Source: CBDCVO01 sp965223085 (GTDB taxonomy: Bacteria; Pseudomonadota; Gammaproteobacteria; Ga0077536). Taken from it: DNA of 64,000 nt. Below the pieces are notes generated by a model. It was not told the origin of the DNA. It saw nothing but the letters and a program-made list of their open reading frames with translations, and did no database searches. The stretch lies in NCBI GenBank assembly GCA_965223085.1, contig OZ244981.1, positions 4,216,001 through 4,280,000 of the forward strand. The letters are read 5' to 3'. This document shows positions 17,452 through 26,105 of this stretch, piece after piece (the stretch's first letter is position 1; each line of letters opens with the position of its first letter). Made by a program: the position numbers and the translations under genes.

Positions 17452-19663
17452 TTTTTATTTTTATCATGAAGCTGCCTGGCGAAAACTTATGCGCTCATTT
17501 CACCCGCAAGATTACTTAGACCCCACAAGGCCTATCCGATTCGTACATAAATTTTTTTTGCTGACGGTTATCTGCGCCACCGCGTGGCATTTTGACGTTT
17601 ACGGGACACCACGTGAACCGTCTTTGGATCAATTACTGGAGCTGAGCTTAGAGGAACTGGTGAACTACGAAGTTATTACGCCCACAAAAACCGCCACGCG
17701 ACTCATCGATGCACCCGGGGCGGTGACGGTGATTACCCATGACCAGATTCAACGCTCCCCGGCACAAACGATTCCGGAGTTACTCCGCACTGTAGCAGGG
17801 GTCAATGTCCGCTGGAACGCCATGATGCAGACGATTAATATCCGCGGGTTCGGCTCAAATCCCTTTACCAACAAAGTGCTGTTGCTTATCGATGGGATCC
17901 CATACAACTCATGGAATAAAGGTGGTTTTCCTCAGCACCCCGGGTTTGATTTCTTTAATCTAGATAACGTTAAACATATCGAAGTCGTGCGCGGCCCAGG
18001 GTCCGCACTGTATGGCGAGAATGCCTTTAACGGTGTGATAAATATTCTCAGCTTATCAGGCGACGAACTCCCCAAAACCCGCGCAAAACTCTTTGGCGGC
18101 GATCGTAATACCGCCTCCTTCACACTCTCCCACGGCCAAACATTCAACGATGATTTATCGATCTATGCGTCCGGCCGCGTCATGCAGAGTCAATTACCGA
18201 CGCGATTATGGTTTGACGAAAGCGACGCCGACGCGCAGGCATACGACCTTTTTTTCAAAGGTCGCTATAAAGATTTGACACTATCCTATTACCGCAGACA
18301 GGACAAATTCGACGGTTTTGAAGAAGCGCTAAATATTCCAGACGCAATTTTTCGCAGCATCGACAAAGTTCGCCAGACCATCAACATTGCCTCGTTCGAA
18401 TATCAAAAGCGCTCCGACAGCGGCCGCTGGTCGTTCGAGACACATGGATCCTACGCAAATCGGGATGGCGCCCACTGCGCTAGCTGCCACGCACGCACTC
18501 AGTCTCTCGATAGCCGAGCGGCATCCGGTGGCCACCCCCATCGGAATAAATCTACCGAAGATCACGGTTATCAAGCATTCGTCAACGCACAATTAGGTCT
18601 GCATGCGTTTAAACATCACAACTTAGTTGTCGGAAGTGAACTCCGCCACCTTGATAGTGGCGACCACGCGCGCGAATTGCATGGACGGGTCGGTTCACCG
18701 TTGCAGGGCAAAAAGCCTGTAACCCACTATACAAAAGGTGCGCTGTTCATCCAAGATCTTTGGGAGTTATTCGACAACAAGCTACAGCTCGTCGCCGGCC
18801 TCCGCTACGACACGCGCACATTCCCACGCTTATTCGGCGATGCGGTATTCCCGCGCCTTGCGGCCGTGTATAAACCGAGCGCTCAACTTGTCATTCGTGC
18901 CGGCTGGGCCAAGGCTGCGCGCTATCCGTCGTTTAGCGAATTATATCAAAACACTTGGTTCATTTCGGCCGAAACCCCGAGCGGCGTTATTCCACTCTCG
19001 AGCTTCATTGCCAATCCCGATTTAAAACCCGAAGAACTTGAGACGATCGAGCTCGGATTTCAGTATGAATATTCGCCACAACTGCAATTCAAGCTCGACT
19101 TATATCAAAACCACATCGACCATTCGATCGTCATCGCCTATCCCCGCTTCCGTTACGAGAACCATCCCAATGACGTGCGGACACGTGGGTTTGAAATAGA
19201 AGTTCGCGCTGAACCATTTGACAATTTATCAACTTTCGCAAATTGGTCGTATCAGGACGACGATCAAAGCGGCAGCGGCCGCGATAGCGCCGGCAACCGG
19301 ATCGAGTTTAGCTATGCGCCAAAACATAAATTCAACATCGGCGCGACCTTCACCCCGATTAGGGGGTTTACAGCAACGTTCGACTTAAGTTGGCGTGACG
19401 AATATCTAGCGCCGAGCTTTTGGTATATGTTCGCTTTCCCAACCAATCCTCGAGTGCGCCCCCTAGACGACTATGCATTGCTTAATATCGCGCTGAGTTA
19501 CGTCCTGCCACTTGGCGATTCGCGCGGTAATAAACCGTGGCGCGTTAGCTTTTATGCGAAAAACTTGCTGGATGAGGAACCGTACGAAACATTGAATGGG
19601 GTTGACGGCCGCATAGCCGGTCGCGAATTTTTCCTGAGCTTAGAGTATACCTGGTCCCGGTAA
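17441..19663 (+). CDS. TonB-dependent outer-membrane receptor with a CxxCH motif
   Basis: This 740-residue receptor has a long N-terminus with a likely signal segment (FFLLTVICATAWHFDVYG). A plug domain follows, with TKTATRLIDAPGAVTVITHD, IPELLRTVAGVNV, INIRGFG, VLLLIDGIPYN and IEVVRGPGSALYGENAF. The barrel ends with aromatic strands (FFLSLEYTWSR). An unusual feature is HCASCH at about residues 345-350 in a barrel loop, a CxxCH that could bind c-type haem or another metal. The translational start overlaps the kinase gene; a shorter start at ATG 17489 is possible. It is probably the signal- or ligand-uptake partner of the kinase and YfiR-like protein. Confidence 0.85.
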   Translation: MSFSFYFYHEAAWRKLMRSFHPQDYLDPTRPIRFVHKFFLLTVICATAWHFDVYGTPREPSLDQLLELSLEELVNYEVITPTKTATRLIDAPGAVTVITHDQIQRSPAQTIPELLRTVAGVNVRWNAMMQTINIRGFGSNPFTNKVLLLIDGIPYNSWNKGGFPQHPGFDFFNLDNVKHIEVVRGPGSALYGENAFNGVINILSLSGDELPKTRAKLFGGDRNTASFTLSHGQTFNDDLSIYASGRVMQSQLPTRLWFDESDADAQAYDLFFKGRYKDLTLSYYRRQDKFDGFEEALNIPDAIFRSIDKVRQTINIASFEYQKRSDSGRWSFETHGSYANRDGAHCASCHARTQSLDSRAASGGHPHRNKSTEDHGYQAFVNAQLGLHAFKHHNLVVGSELRHLDSGDHARELHGRVGSPLQGKKPVTHYTKGALFIQDLWELFDNKLQLVAGLRYDTRTFPRLFGDAVFPRLAAVYKPSAQLVIRAGWAKAARYPSFSELYQNTWFISAETPSGVIPLSSFIANPDLKPEELETIELGFQYEYSPQLQFKLDLYQNHIDHSIVIAYPRFRYENHPNDVRTRGFEIEVRAEPFDNLSTFANWSYQDDDQSGSGRDSAGNRIEFSYAPKHKFNIGATFTPIRGFTATFDLSWRDEYLAPSFWYMFAFPTNPRVRPLDDYALLNIALSYVLPLGDSRGNKPWRVSFYAKNLLDEEPYETLNGVDGRIAGREFFLSLEYTWSR

Positions 19664-19682
19664 GATCCAGCGCCGTCCCGCA

Positions 19683-20225
19683 GTGAAATCAATAACAAAA
19701 AGCCCAATTACGCGCACGTGTTTGACGTTAATACTTACACTAAGCACTCATATTAGCGCCGTAGAATCTCAATCCATGGATCATGTTACTTTCGCGAAAT
19801 TAAAAACCGCGTTTCTATTCAACATAGCGAAATTTGCAACCTGGCCGGATGCGGGCCAGGAAATTCGTATTTGCGTGCATGCCGAGACGACGATGACAAA
19901 CCTCGTGCACCAACTAAACGGTCGGGATATTGGTATGAACCAACAACGCATTGTCGTTTCGGACGATTTGCAGCCCGGCGGTTGCCATATTATATTCGTC
20001 GAGTACGGAGATTCTCACACTAGCGGCCAAGCTTTAAATCGCGCGATAAAATCTTACGATGTATTGCTGATTAGCGACAGACCGGATGCGCTAGAAAGCG
20101 GTTATACGATGCAGTTTTTTGTGGTGGATGGGAAATTACGGTTTGCGGTCAACAAAAACCGCTTAAAAGACGCCAAGTACAAATTAAGCTCGAAGCTGAT
20201 GAAATTGGCACGCGAACGCCGCTAA
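19683..20225 (+). CDS. YfiR-like periplasmic protein (DUF4154)
   Basis: A 180-residue protein starting at GTG 19683, with a signal peptide (LTLILTLSTHISAVES). The mature part matches the DUF4154/YfiR pattern: LKTAFLFNIAKFATWPD at its start, CHIIFVEYGD, VLLISDRPDALESGYTMQFFV in the middle, and LRFAVNKNRLKDAKYKLSSKLMKLA at the end. YfiR proteins are periplasmic regulators that restrain inner-membrane signalling enzymes. Here the nearby hybrid kinase is the likely partner, an inference from gene order. It is separated from the receptor gene by 19 bases and is in the same orientation. Confidence 0.8.
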   Translation: MKSITKSPITRTCLTLILTLSTHISAVESQSMDHVTFAKLKTAFLFNIAKFATWPDAGQEIRICVHAETTMTNLVHQLNGRDIGMNQQRIVVSDDLQPGGCHIIFVEYGDSHTSGQALNRAIKSYDVLLISDRPDALESGYTMQFFVVDGKLRFAVNKNRLKDAKYKLSSKLMKLARERR

Positions 20226-20363
20226 CGGCGCGCGCGCCGCCCGAATACGGCACGAAACGCGCGCAGCGCCGGCGCCAGCAATAGCACTATCCTGCGACTG
20301 GGCTAAGCTGTAGACTGCCAAGAATATTATTTACACTGCAAGTTGTTTAGTGAGCGGAACAAA

Positions 20364-20996
20364 GTGAAACGACGACATTTCAATACCACCCTAGTGGCAA
20401 CAGCCTTAGCTACTCTGAAAAGCAATAGGGTACTCGCGGATCGCAGCGAAGCATGGTCCTTAAGCGCAGAAATCGCTGAATGCTGTAGTTGTGAGATACC
20501 TTGTCCGTGCAATTTTGGCCGACCAACAAAACTACAATGCGACGGATCACGTCTAATTCAAATTACGAACGGCCACGTCAACGGCAACGATCTCGCCGGG
20601 ATTTCTTTTGTCGCCACCTTTGAGATGCGCAAGTGGGTAAATCTCTATGTGGACGAGACATTAAGCGAACGGCAAATGCAGGCGTTCGATGCCATACTGC
20701 CAATCGCTTTCGCTGGTTTTAATAAGCTTAAACGGGTCATAGAGCGCGTCCCGCTCACCGTGAAACGCAGCACCGACACCGTCGCCTTCTCTGTCCCAAA
20801 CTCCCAGGTCGAGATGAAAATGTTGCGCGGCTTAGGTGGCACACCAATTACGATAGCCGGCTTGCCCTCGCCAGTCTTCCACCATTACACCCAGTACGAA
20901 TCAGTCATTCATACCCACCAAAGTAAAGCAGGTCAATTTTCACACAAGGGCACAAACGGCTTTACTTCACGCATGATAGTCAATAGTAACGCTTAG
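20364..20996 (+). CDS. DUF1326-containing exported protein
   Basis: About 210 residues. The N-terminus (KRRHFNTTLVATALATL) has a twin-Arg-like start followed by a weakly hydrophobic stretch, compatible with Tat export but not certain. The body matches DUF1326: ECCSCEIPCPCNFG near residues 40-53, a second Cys in LQCDGS, the NGHVNGNDLAGI stretch, and later beta-rich sequence ending with HTHQSKAGQFSHKG. The compact cysteine cluster suggests metal or cofactor binding; the function of the family is not known to me. GTG 20364 is chosen; TTG 20343 would add seven residues. It stands alone between the signalling trio and xerD. Confidence 0.7.
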   Translation: MKRRHFNTTLVATALATLKSNRVLADRSEAWSLSAEIAECCSCEIPCPCNFGRPTKLQCDGSRLIQITNGHVNGNDLAGISFVATFEMRKWVNLYVDETLSERQMQAFDAILPIAFAGFNKLKRVIERVPLTVKRSTDTVAFSVPNSQVEMKMLRGLGGTPITIAGLPSPVFHHYTQYESVIHTHQSKAGQFSHKGTNGFTSRMIVNSNA

Positions 20997-21067
20997 CACG
21001 CGGAGCTGCGGGACGATTCGCAGCCACTGGTAAACTCACACCAGAGACGAGCACGGGTGGGTTTTCG

Positions 21068-21955
21068 TCAACCCCGTGGGTGGTGTGCCTTGTGCAGTGA
21101 CTTCAAGCGTTCGCTCGCGATGTGGGTATAGATCTGTGTGGTCGAAATATCGTTATGCCCTAACAACATTTGCACCACGCGCAAATCCGCTCCATGATTC
21201 AACAAATGCGTAGCAAACGCGTGTCGCAATGTATGCGGTGACAAACTACGATCAATACCCGCGGTCTTAGCGTACTTTTTTATCCGATACCAAAAAGCTT
21301 GGCGCGTCAGTGCATTCCCCGAGGGACCAGGAAATAGTGCGTCGCTTAAGCGCCGCCCGAGCAACTGTGGCCGTGCGATGCGTAGATATCGATCTAACCA
21401 GTCGACCGCGTCTTCGCCGAGCGGGACGAGACGTTCCTTACTTCCTTTACCGATGATACGGACGACACCCTGTCCTAGATTGATTTGCACCAGGCTTAGC
21501 CCGACGAGTTCGGAGACACGTAAGCCGGTAGCATATAACACTTCTAACATCGCGCGGTCTCGCAAACCGATCACCGTGTCAACCGCCGGACTTGCGAGCA
21601 ATTTTTCAACCTCTCCCTCACTCAAACTTTTCGGCAAGCTCCGCCCGATGCGCGGATTGCTCAGATGCTGAGTCGGGTCCCGCATAATGAGGCGCTCACG
21701 CAGCAAATAAGCATATAGACGTTTGCACGCCGACAAGCGACGCGCACTCGACCGCGCCGCAAGCGTCGTCGCATACGCGGCAAAAAAATCGTAGAAATCC
21801 GCTTCCTGAGCCGCCAACAGATCGATATCTCGGGCTTCGAAAAATTTCGTAAGCGCGCGAATGTCGCTGCGGTAAGCAGCGACGGTATTGCCGCTGAGCC
21901 CGTATTCTGCCCACAGATGGTCCAAGAACCTTTGAATGTGTCGCGCGTGACCCAC
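21068..21955 (-). CDS. xerD: Site-specific tyrosine recombinase XerD
   Basis: This 295-residue tyrosine recombinase acts with XerC at the dif site to resolve chromosome dimers. It has an N-terminal SAM-like domain (IQRFLDHLWAEYGLSGNTVAAY) and a catalytic domain. Catalytic residues are visible in ATGLRVSELVGL (Arg), GKGSKERLVPL (Lys), HTLRHAFATHLL (His-x-x-Arg), LGHNDISTTQIY (His and nucleophile Tyr). Length and motifs fit XerD better than XerC (no C-terminal extension, typical SPHTLRHAFATHLLNHGADL). The start is GTG 21953-21955. It is a housekeeping gene, not part of an integron or mobile element. Confidence 0.92.
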   Translation of the reverse strand: MGHARHIQRFLDHLWAEYGLSGNTVAAYRSDIRALTKFFEARDIDLLAAQEADFYDFFAAYATTLAARSSARRLSACKRLYAYLLRERLIMRDPTQHLSNPRIGRSLPKSLSEGEVEKLLASPAVDTVIGLRDRAMLEVLYATGLRVSELVGLSLVQINLGQGVVRIIGKGSKERLVPLGEDAVDWLDRYLRIARPQLLGRRLSDALFPGPSGNALTRQAFWYRIKKYAKTAGIDRSLSPHTLRHAFATHLLNHGADLRVVQMLLGHNDISTTQIYTHIASERLKSLHKAHHPRG

Positions 21956-21999
21956 CTTAGAAATATTGTTAGGAGTAATCTCGCCCTACTATACTTAAA

Positions 22000-22329
22000 G
22001 TGGATGCAAATAATGACCGCCTATCAACTACGATCAAATTAATGACGCCCTCGAAATCCGTTATCTACACTGGCGATCTCGCACTTTATCATTTACCCAC
22101 GTGTTGGTTCTGTATGCTGGTTCGGCATACGATCGACGATCTTGGTATCGATGTAGAGCTGCGAAATATCGCCGCTCACGAAGAACACAGAGCGGCGTTG
22201 ATTAGCGGAGGTGGTCGCGCGACAGTGCCCTGCCTGCGCGTCGAAAGTGACGACGGGACTATCGAATGGATGTACGAATCAGCGCGGATCCGTGACTACT
22301 TAAACGCTCGCTTCGGCACCGATCACTAA
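22000..22329 (+). CDS. Glutaredoxin/GST N-terminal-like thioredoxin-fold protein
   Basis: A 109-residue thioredoxin-fold protein. LYHLPTCWFCMLVRHTIDDLGIDVELRNI gives the beta-alpha-beta start with a CxxC active site (CWFC). RATVPCLRV supplies the cis-Pro region, and DGTIEWMYESARIRDYLNARF resembles the GST/glutaredoxin end (the usual 'E S x x I x x Y L'). It is probably a dithiol glutaredoxin or glutathione-binding reductase. The start is GTG 22000; ATG at 22042 is an alternative that retains the full fold. It stands divergent from xerD, just upstream, and convergent with rplS. Confidence 0.75.
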   Translation: MDANNDRLSTTIKLMTPSKSVIYTGDLALYHLPTCWFCMLVRHTIDDLGIDVELRNIAAHEEHRAALISGGGRATVPCLRVESDDGTIEWMYESARIRDYLNARFGTDH

Positions 22330-22409
22330 TGCAAGGGGCTCGAAATCAGGGCAAATAGTGCGTCGCCGAAAAATATCCCAACGCGCCCTGCGCTGTTATT
22401 TAATTTTAT

Positions 22410-22772
22410 CTAGCTACTCGATTTTTGCGTGATCTTCTCTTTGATGCGCGCGGCCTTGCCTTTACGCCCACGCATATAATAAAGCTTTGCGCGACGGACG
22501 GCACCACGGCGTTTGACAGCGATCGAAGCAATGAGCGGACTATGAAGCGGGAATACTCTCTCAACACCCTCGCCATGGGAAATCTTGCGCACTGTAAACG
22601 ACGAATTTAGCCCGCGGTTACGGCGACCGATCACGATCCCTTCGAAGGCCTGCAGGCGTTCACGATTACCCTCTTTTACCCTCACCTGCACGACAACTGT
22701 ATCGCCCGGGGCGAAGTCCGGCATATCTGGTTTTAGTTGTTCCGCCTCGAGTTCATCGACGATATTCGCCAT
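22410..22772 (-). CDS. rplS: 50S ribosomal protein L19
   Basis: This 120-residue L19 at the 30S-50S interface has typical motifs: MANIVDELE start, PDFAPGDTVVVQVRVKEG, RLQAFEGIVIGRRNRGLNSSFTVRKIS, GVERVFPLHSP and RRGAVRRAKLYYMRGRKGKAARI. A longer frame begins at 22790, but GGAGG eleven to fifteen bases upstream and the family N-terminus support 22772. It is the last gene of the rpsP-rimM-trmD-rplS operon. Confidence 0.97.
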   Translation of the reverse strand: MANIVDELEAEQLKPDMPDFAPGDTVVVQVRVKEGNRERLQAFEGIVIGRRNRGLNSSFTVRKISHGEGVERVFPLHSPLIASIAVKRRGAVRRAKLYYMRGRKGKAARIKEKITQKSSS

Positions 22773-22840
22773 CGGTCTTGCCTCCACCATACCCCACGAC
22801 CGGGGCGATCGTGCAATTTTAGCGCAATTTTGCCGTTCTA

Positions 22841-23623
22841 TTAAGCCTCATCTTTATCGGCACTTGCGGATCCGTCCCGACGAGACTCGGCAGCGGAAAG
22901 CTCCGCCAGATAGTGCTTATCATCGGCCGTCAACCTAGCACTCGCCAGGAGATCGGGACGCCGCAACCACGTTCGCCGCACCGCATCGCGGCGACGCCAG
23001 CGAGCAACTGCTGCATGATCGCCACTGATCAGCACCGCTGGCACCGCGTCCCCATCTACGACTTCGGGGCGCGTGTAGTGCGCATGATCCAACAGACCAG
23101 TACTAAATGAATCCTGGGCTACCGAATTTGCATCACCAACGACACCCGGCAATAAACGGATCACACCATCCAAAAGCACCATCGCCGCCGTTTCTCCGCC
23201 GGTCAACACAAAATCACCCAGCGACCACTCCTCATCAACTTCGCGGCTTATGACGCGTTCGTCGACACCTTCGTAACGGCCCGCGACCAAGATGAGGTAT
23301 TCGTACCCCGCTAGTTCCACGAAACCCGATTGATCTAGACGCCGACCCTGCGGTGAGAGATAGATGACATGGGCAGGAGAATCGGGGTGAGATGTCTTTG
23401 CGTGCATGATCGCCCGGCGTAGCGGCTTAGCTTTCATGACCATACCGGGCCCGCCCCCGTAAGGCGTATCGTCCACGGTACCGCGTTTATCGTCGCTATA
23501 GGCTCGCGGATTGAGCGTCTCAATGGACACGATTTCCCGGACACAGGCTCGCTGCACAACCCCGACGTTTCTAAACGCGTCGATCAACTCTGGGAATAAA
23601 GTAACGACTGTATAACGCTGCAT
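22841..23623 (-). CDS. trmD: tRNA (guanine-N1)-methyltransferase
   Basis: A 260-residue SPOUT-class methyltransferase that makes m1G37 in tRNAs, preventing +1 frameshifting. Recognised from VVTLFPELIDAF, DDTPYGGGPGMVMK, YEGVDERVI and the trefoil-knot segment SLGDFVLTGGE. The C-terminal tail is longer and more charged than in Escherichia coli (ends ESRRDGSASADKDEA). It lies 68 bases before rplS and three bases after rimM, in the conserved operon order. Confidence 0.97.
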   Translation of the reverse strand: MQRYTVVTLFPELIDAFRNVGVVQRACVREIVSIETLNPRAYSDDKRGTVDDTPYGGGPGMVMKAKPLRRAIMHAKTSHPDSPAHVIYLSPQGRRLDQSGFVELAGYEYLILVAGRYEGVDERVISREVDEEWSLGDFVLTGGETAAMVLLDGVIRLLPGVVGDANSVAQDSFSTGLLDHAHYTRPEVVDGDAVPAVLISGDHAAVARWRRRDAVRRTWLRRPDLLASARLTADDKHYLAELSAAESRRDGSASADKDEA

Positions 23624-23626
23624 CGC

Positions 23627-24148
23627 CTAGGTTTCCGACACCCAATCAACGGTTATCAGTTCCCCGTCCCGGTCGACGGCGAGCACATAAATCGAGCGCA
23701 CGAAGGGGATCAAAATCACGTCAGCACCTTGCACTTCTAACACATCGTGTGCGCCGGTTTCGTGAACTCGCCTCACTGTCCCGAGATCAACATTGTTGCG
23801 ATTGACCACGCGCATGCCAATCAGATCGGCCCAGTAATACTCCTCCGCATCCAAGGCGGGAAAATCGCGACGTGCAACAGCGATGGGGAGGTCGACTAAG
23901 GTGCGCGCCGCTTCGCGATCATCGACTCTGCTAAGCTTACAAATCAAGCCCCGACCGTTGCGGCGCCAATCGGCAATAGCAAAGAATTTGGGATCGTTCT
24001 CGTCGCCGAGATACCATTGTTTATAATCGAAAATGTTTTCCCGCGGACGAGTATCGGAGAAAATTCTGAGCCAACCGCGCGTCCCGTAAATGCCGCTGAT
24101 GCGGCCCATGAAGACCAATTCAGTGTCAGGATCTGAGATGCGGGACAC
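23627..24148 (-). CDS. rimM: Ribosome maturation factor RimM
   Basis: This 173-residue protein needed for 30S maturation binds ribosomal protein S19. The N-terminal RimM domain starts at VFMGRISGIYGTRGWLRIFSDT, and the PRC-barrel is marked by EEYYWADLIGMRVVN, GTVRRVHETGAHDVLEV and IPFVRSIYVLAVD. The start is GTG 24146-24148. The stop is three bases before the trmD start, so the two are probably co-translated. The position between rpsP and trmD is the usual one. Confidence 0.95.
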   Translation of the reverse strand: MSRISDPDTELVFMGRISGIYGTRGWLRIFSDTRPRENIFDYKQWYLGDENDPKFFAIADWRRNGRGLICKLSRVDDREAARTLVDLPIAVARRDFPALDAEEYYWADLIGMRVVNRNNVDLGTVRRVHETGAHDVLEVQGADVILIPFVRSIYVLAVDRDGELITVDWVSET

Positions 24149-24206
24149 AGTTGAATCCCACTCTCACCGCGGTATCACGACCGCGGTTTGATGACCTGAT
24201 CTACAG

Positions 24207-24461
24207 TCAAGCGTTCGCGGGCTCCGCATGATGTTTGACAAGACTGGCAACGCGATCGGACGGTTGCGCACCCACCGACAACCAATATTCATAGCGGCTT
24301 CGATCGAGCTCAAATTGCGTTTCCTTGCCAGCCGCCTTGGGATTGAAATATCCCAACCTTTCAATGAAACGGCCGTCGCGCTTGTTACGACTGTCGGTAA
24401 CGACCAGGTGAAAAAATGGGCGCTTTTTAGCGCCGCCACGGGACAACCGAATTGTGACCAT
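24207..24461 (-). CDS. rpsP: 30S ribosomal protein S16
   Basis: 84 residues, normal for S16: MVTIRLSRGGAKKRPFF start, VVTDSRNKRDGRFIERLGYFNP, and the ELDRSRYEYWLSVGAQPSD segment. An upstream in-frame start at 24533 exists but is not family-like; AAGGAG sits about thirteen bases before the ATG at 24459-24461, a somewhat long spacing. It is the first gene of the rpsP-rimM-trmD-rplS operon. A TTGACA lies upstream on this strand (24528-24533) without a good -10 partner. Confidence 0.96.
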   Translation of the reverse strand: MVTIRLSRGGAKKRPFFHLVVTDSRNKRDGRFIERLGYFNPKAAGKETQFELDRSRYEYWLSVGAQPSDRVASLVKHHAEPANA

Positions 24462-24602
24462 CGAGATATTCAAACTCCTTAGATAAATCGTTCGCTGCAA
24501 GCGTCGCCCACAGACAAGCGGGATCATTGTCAACGCCGCGAGATTGCATATATTGTAATAGTATCAGTGGACTGAGTAAAAGCACGCGGCGCTAGCCGAT
24601 GG

Positions 24603-25199
24603 GTGCCCCGACACGCGGTGCAAGCAAGCAAACAGAGATTACGAGCCGAACTGGCCGAGCGCCGCGCAGCGCTTTCGCCGCAAGGCCGGGCCGATGCTGC
24701 AGCGCTCGCGTTACAACGTCTCGAGCGCTTACCGATCTACCAGCAAGCTCGGTCTTGCTTCGTGTATGTATCCATCGAACCAGAACTCGACACACATGCG
24801 CTGATAGACGCACTTGCGCTACGCGGTTGCCGTGTATTAGTACCGAAAATCACCACAAAAACGACGATGAACGCGGTACGCTTCCCCGGGTGGGAGCAGA
24901 TGCAAGCAGGGCCACTCGGGATCCTGGCACCGCGTGCAAACGAGGCCTACACTCACCCCATCGACCTCGCGCTGGTGCCCGGCCTCGGTTTTACACGGCG
25001 AGGCGATCGCGTCGGTTATGGCAGCGGATACTACGACCGCTGGTTAGCGGCGCATCCGAATACCTATCGCATTGCGCTCGCCTACGATTGTCAACTCGCG
25101 TCCAGCATCGCATCGAAACCACACGATCAAGTCATGGACACCGTGGTCACCGAACACGCCACCATTTACACCAAAGTACGCAGTAGTGAGCGTCGCTAA
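24603..25199 (+). CDS. 5-formyltetrahydrofolate cyclo-ligase
   Basis: A 198-residue enzyme that converts 5-formyl-THF with ATP to 5,10-methenyl-THF, returning a stored folate to use. Recognised from the N-terminal helix LRAELAERRAALSP, the FVYVSIEPELDTHALI segment, the VPKI strand, PIDLALVPGLGFTRRGDRVGYGSGYYDR (ATP/folate site) and the C-terminal HDQVMDTVVTE. The start is GTG 24603; no strong ribosome-binding site. It is divergent from rpsP and convergent with the anti-sigma gene. No 6S RNA gene was recognised next to it. Confidence 0.9.
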   Translation: MPRHAVQASKQRLRAELAERRAALSPQGRADAAALALQRLERLPIYQQARSCFVYVSIEPELDTHALIDALALRGCRVLVPKITTKTTMNAVRFPGWEQMQAGPLGILAPRANEAYTHPIDLALVPGLGFTRRGDRVGYGSGYYDRWLAAHPNTYRIALAYDCQLASSIASKPHDQVMDTVVTEHATIYTKVRSSERR

Positions 25200-25226
25200 C
25201 GGTTATATATTGGGCCCGAGCAACAC

Positions 25227-26105
25227 TTACTGCGCGGCGCCGGGCGTTGTGCTGGGCTTAGCCGCGGTCACTACCAAGGCATTGTAGGCAGCTCCCAACG
25301 CGGTGGCGATCGCCGCCTCTGAGACAGCGGGTCGCGTTTCACGAAAACGCGCTAAGCCATCACGTGCTCGCTCGATTTGCCCCGCCTCATACCACGCGCG
25401 GATCTCGCTCAGGCTAATACGCGGACGTCTCGAGCTGTCAGCCGCGGTTCCTGGTACAGCTATCGCCGCGTTATCTTGTTCGCGCGCGGTATTAGTCTGC
25501 GAGCGCGTCGCTGCGCGATCTTGGGTCGAGATTTCCTCGCGTGGTAAGCCTAAGACCTCCGCGTTCTCCGGCACCATACCTTGGGCGGAGCTACCACCCG
25601 CCGCCTTGCGCGCTGCAGGTGTCTGTTGAGTGACAATCGACGGTGCAGCCGGTTGCGACTTTTTCGGGGTCGTGTGCTGCAGCGATGGCGCAGTGGTCTC
25701 TGGCGCCGGACGCGATGGTGTTAACGGCGGCCTCGAGATATCGCTTTGCGCATCAACACGACCCCGATCGATGTCGGGCGAAGACGCTTTCTGGGACGTA
25801 TATTGCGCGTCACCGTCAGATGTTTTTGTCCTCGCCGAATGGGGCGCATCGCGCGTCAGAAAGTCCTGCGTACGTAGCAACAGCGTTACCCCTAACACTA
25901 CGATTGCAGCCGTCGCCAGCGGTGTCGTGACCCGCCATCTTCGCGTTTTACCCGCCTGCTGAGCTTCACTCGCGGCAGCGATAATGGCCTTATCGACTGC
26001 CGCGGATGGTGTTTCTCGAGACAGCTGCACATAGACGTTTGATAAGCGCGAGTTGCCCGCCAGGTACTGCTCGTAGGCGTCTTCGTCGTTGTGCTTTTCG
26101 CTCAT
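25227..26105 (-). CDS. Putative anti-sigma factor with proline-rich periplasmic region
   Basis: This 292-residue protein overlaps the ECF sigma gene upstream by four bases (ATGA), which is typical for sigma/anti-sigma pairs. The N-terminal part contains YEQYLAGNSRLSNVYVQLSRE and ETPSAAVDKAIIAAASEAQ, a pattern seen in anti-sigma-like proteins of Gammaproteobacteria. One membrane helix follows (ATAAIVVLGVTLLL). The long periplasmic region is rich in Pro, Thr, Ser and Ala (low complexity), and a C-terminal helical stretch (SLSEIRAWYEAGQIERARDGL) resembles a TPR-like unit. No zinc HxxxCxxC motif is seen, so it is not a ZAS-type factor. The role is inferred from context. Confidence 0.65.
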   Translation of the reverse strand: MSEKHNDEDAYEQYLAGNSRLSNVYVQLSRETPSAAVDKAIIAAASEAQQAGKTRRWRVTTPLATAAIVVLGVTLLLRTQDFLTRDAPHSARTKTSDGDAQYTSQKASSPDIDRGRVDAQSDISRPPLTPSRPAPETTAPSLQHTTPKKSQPAAPSIVTQQTPAARKAAGGSSAQGMVPENAEVLGLPREEISTQDRAATRSQTNTAREQDNAAIAVPGTAADSSRRPRISLSEIRAWYEAGQIERARDGLARFRETRPAVSEAAIATALGAAYNALVVTAAKPSTTPGAAQ

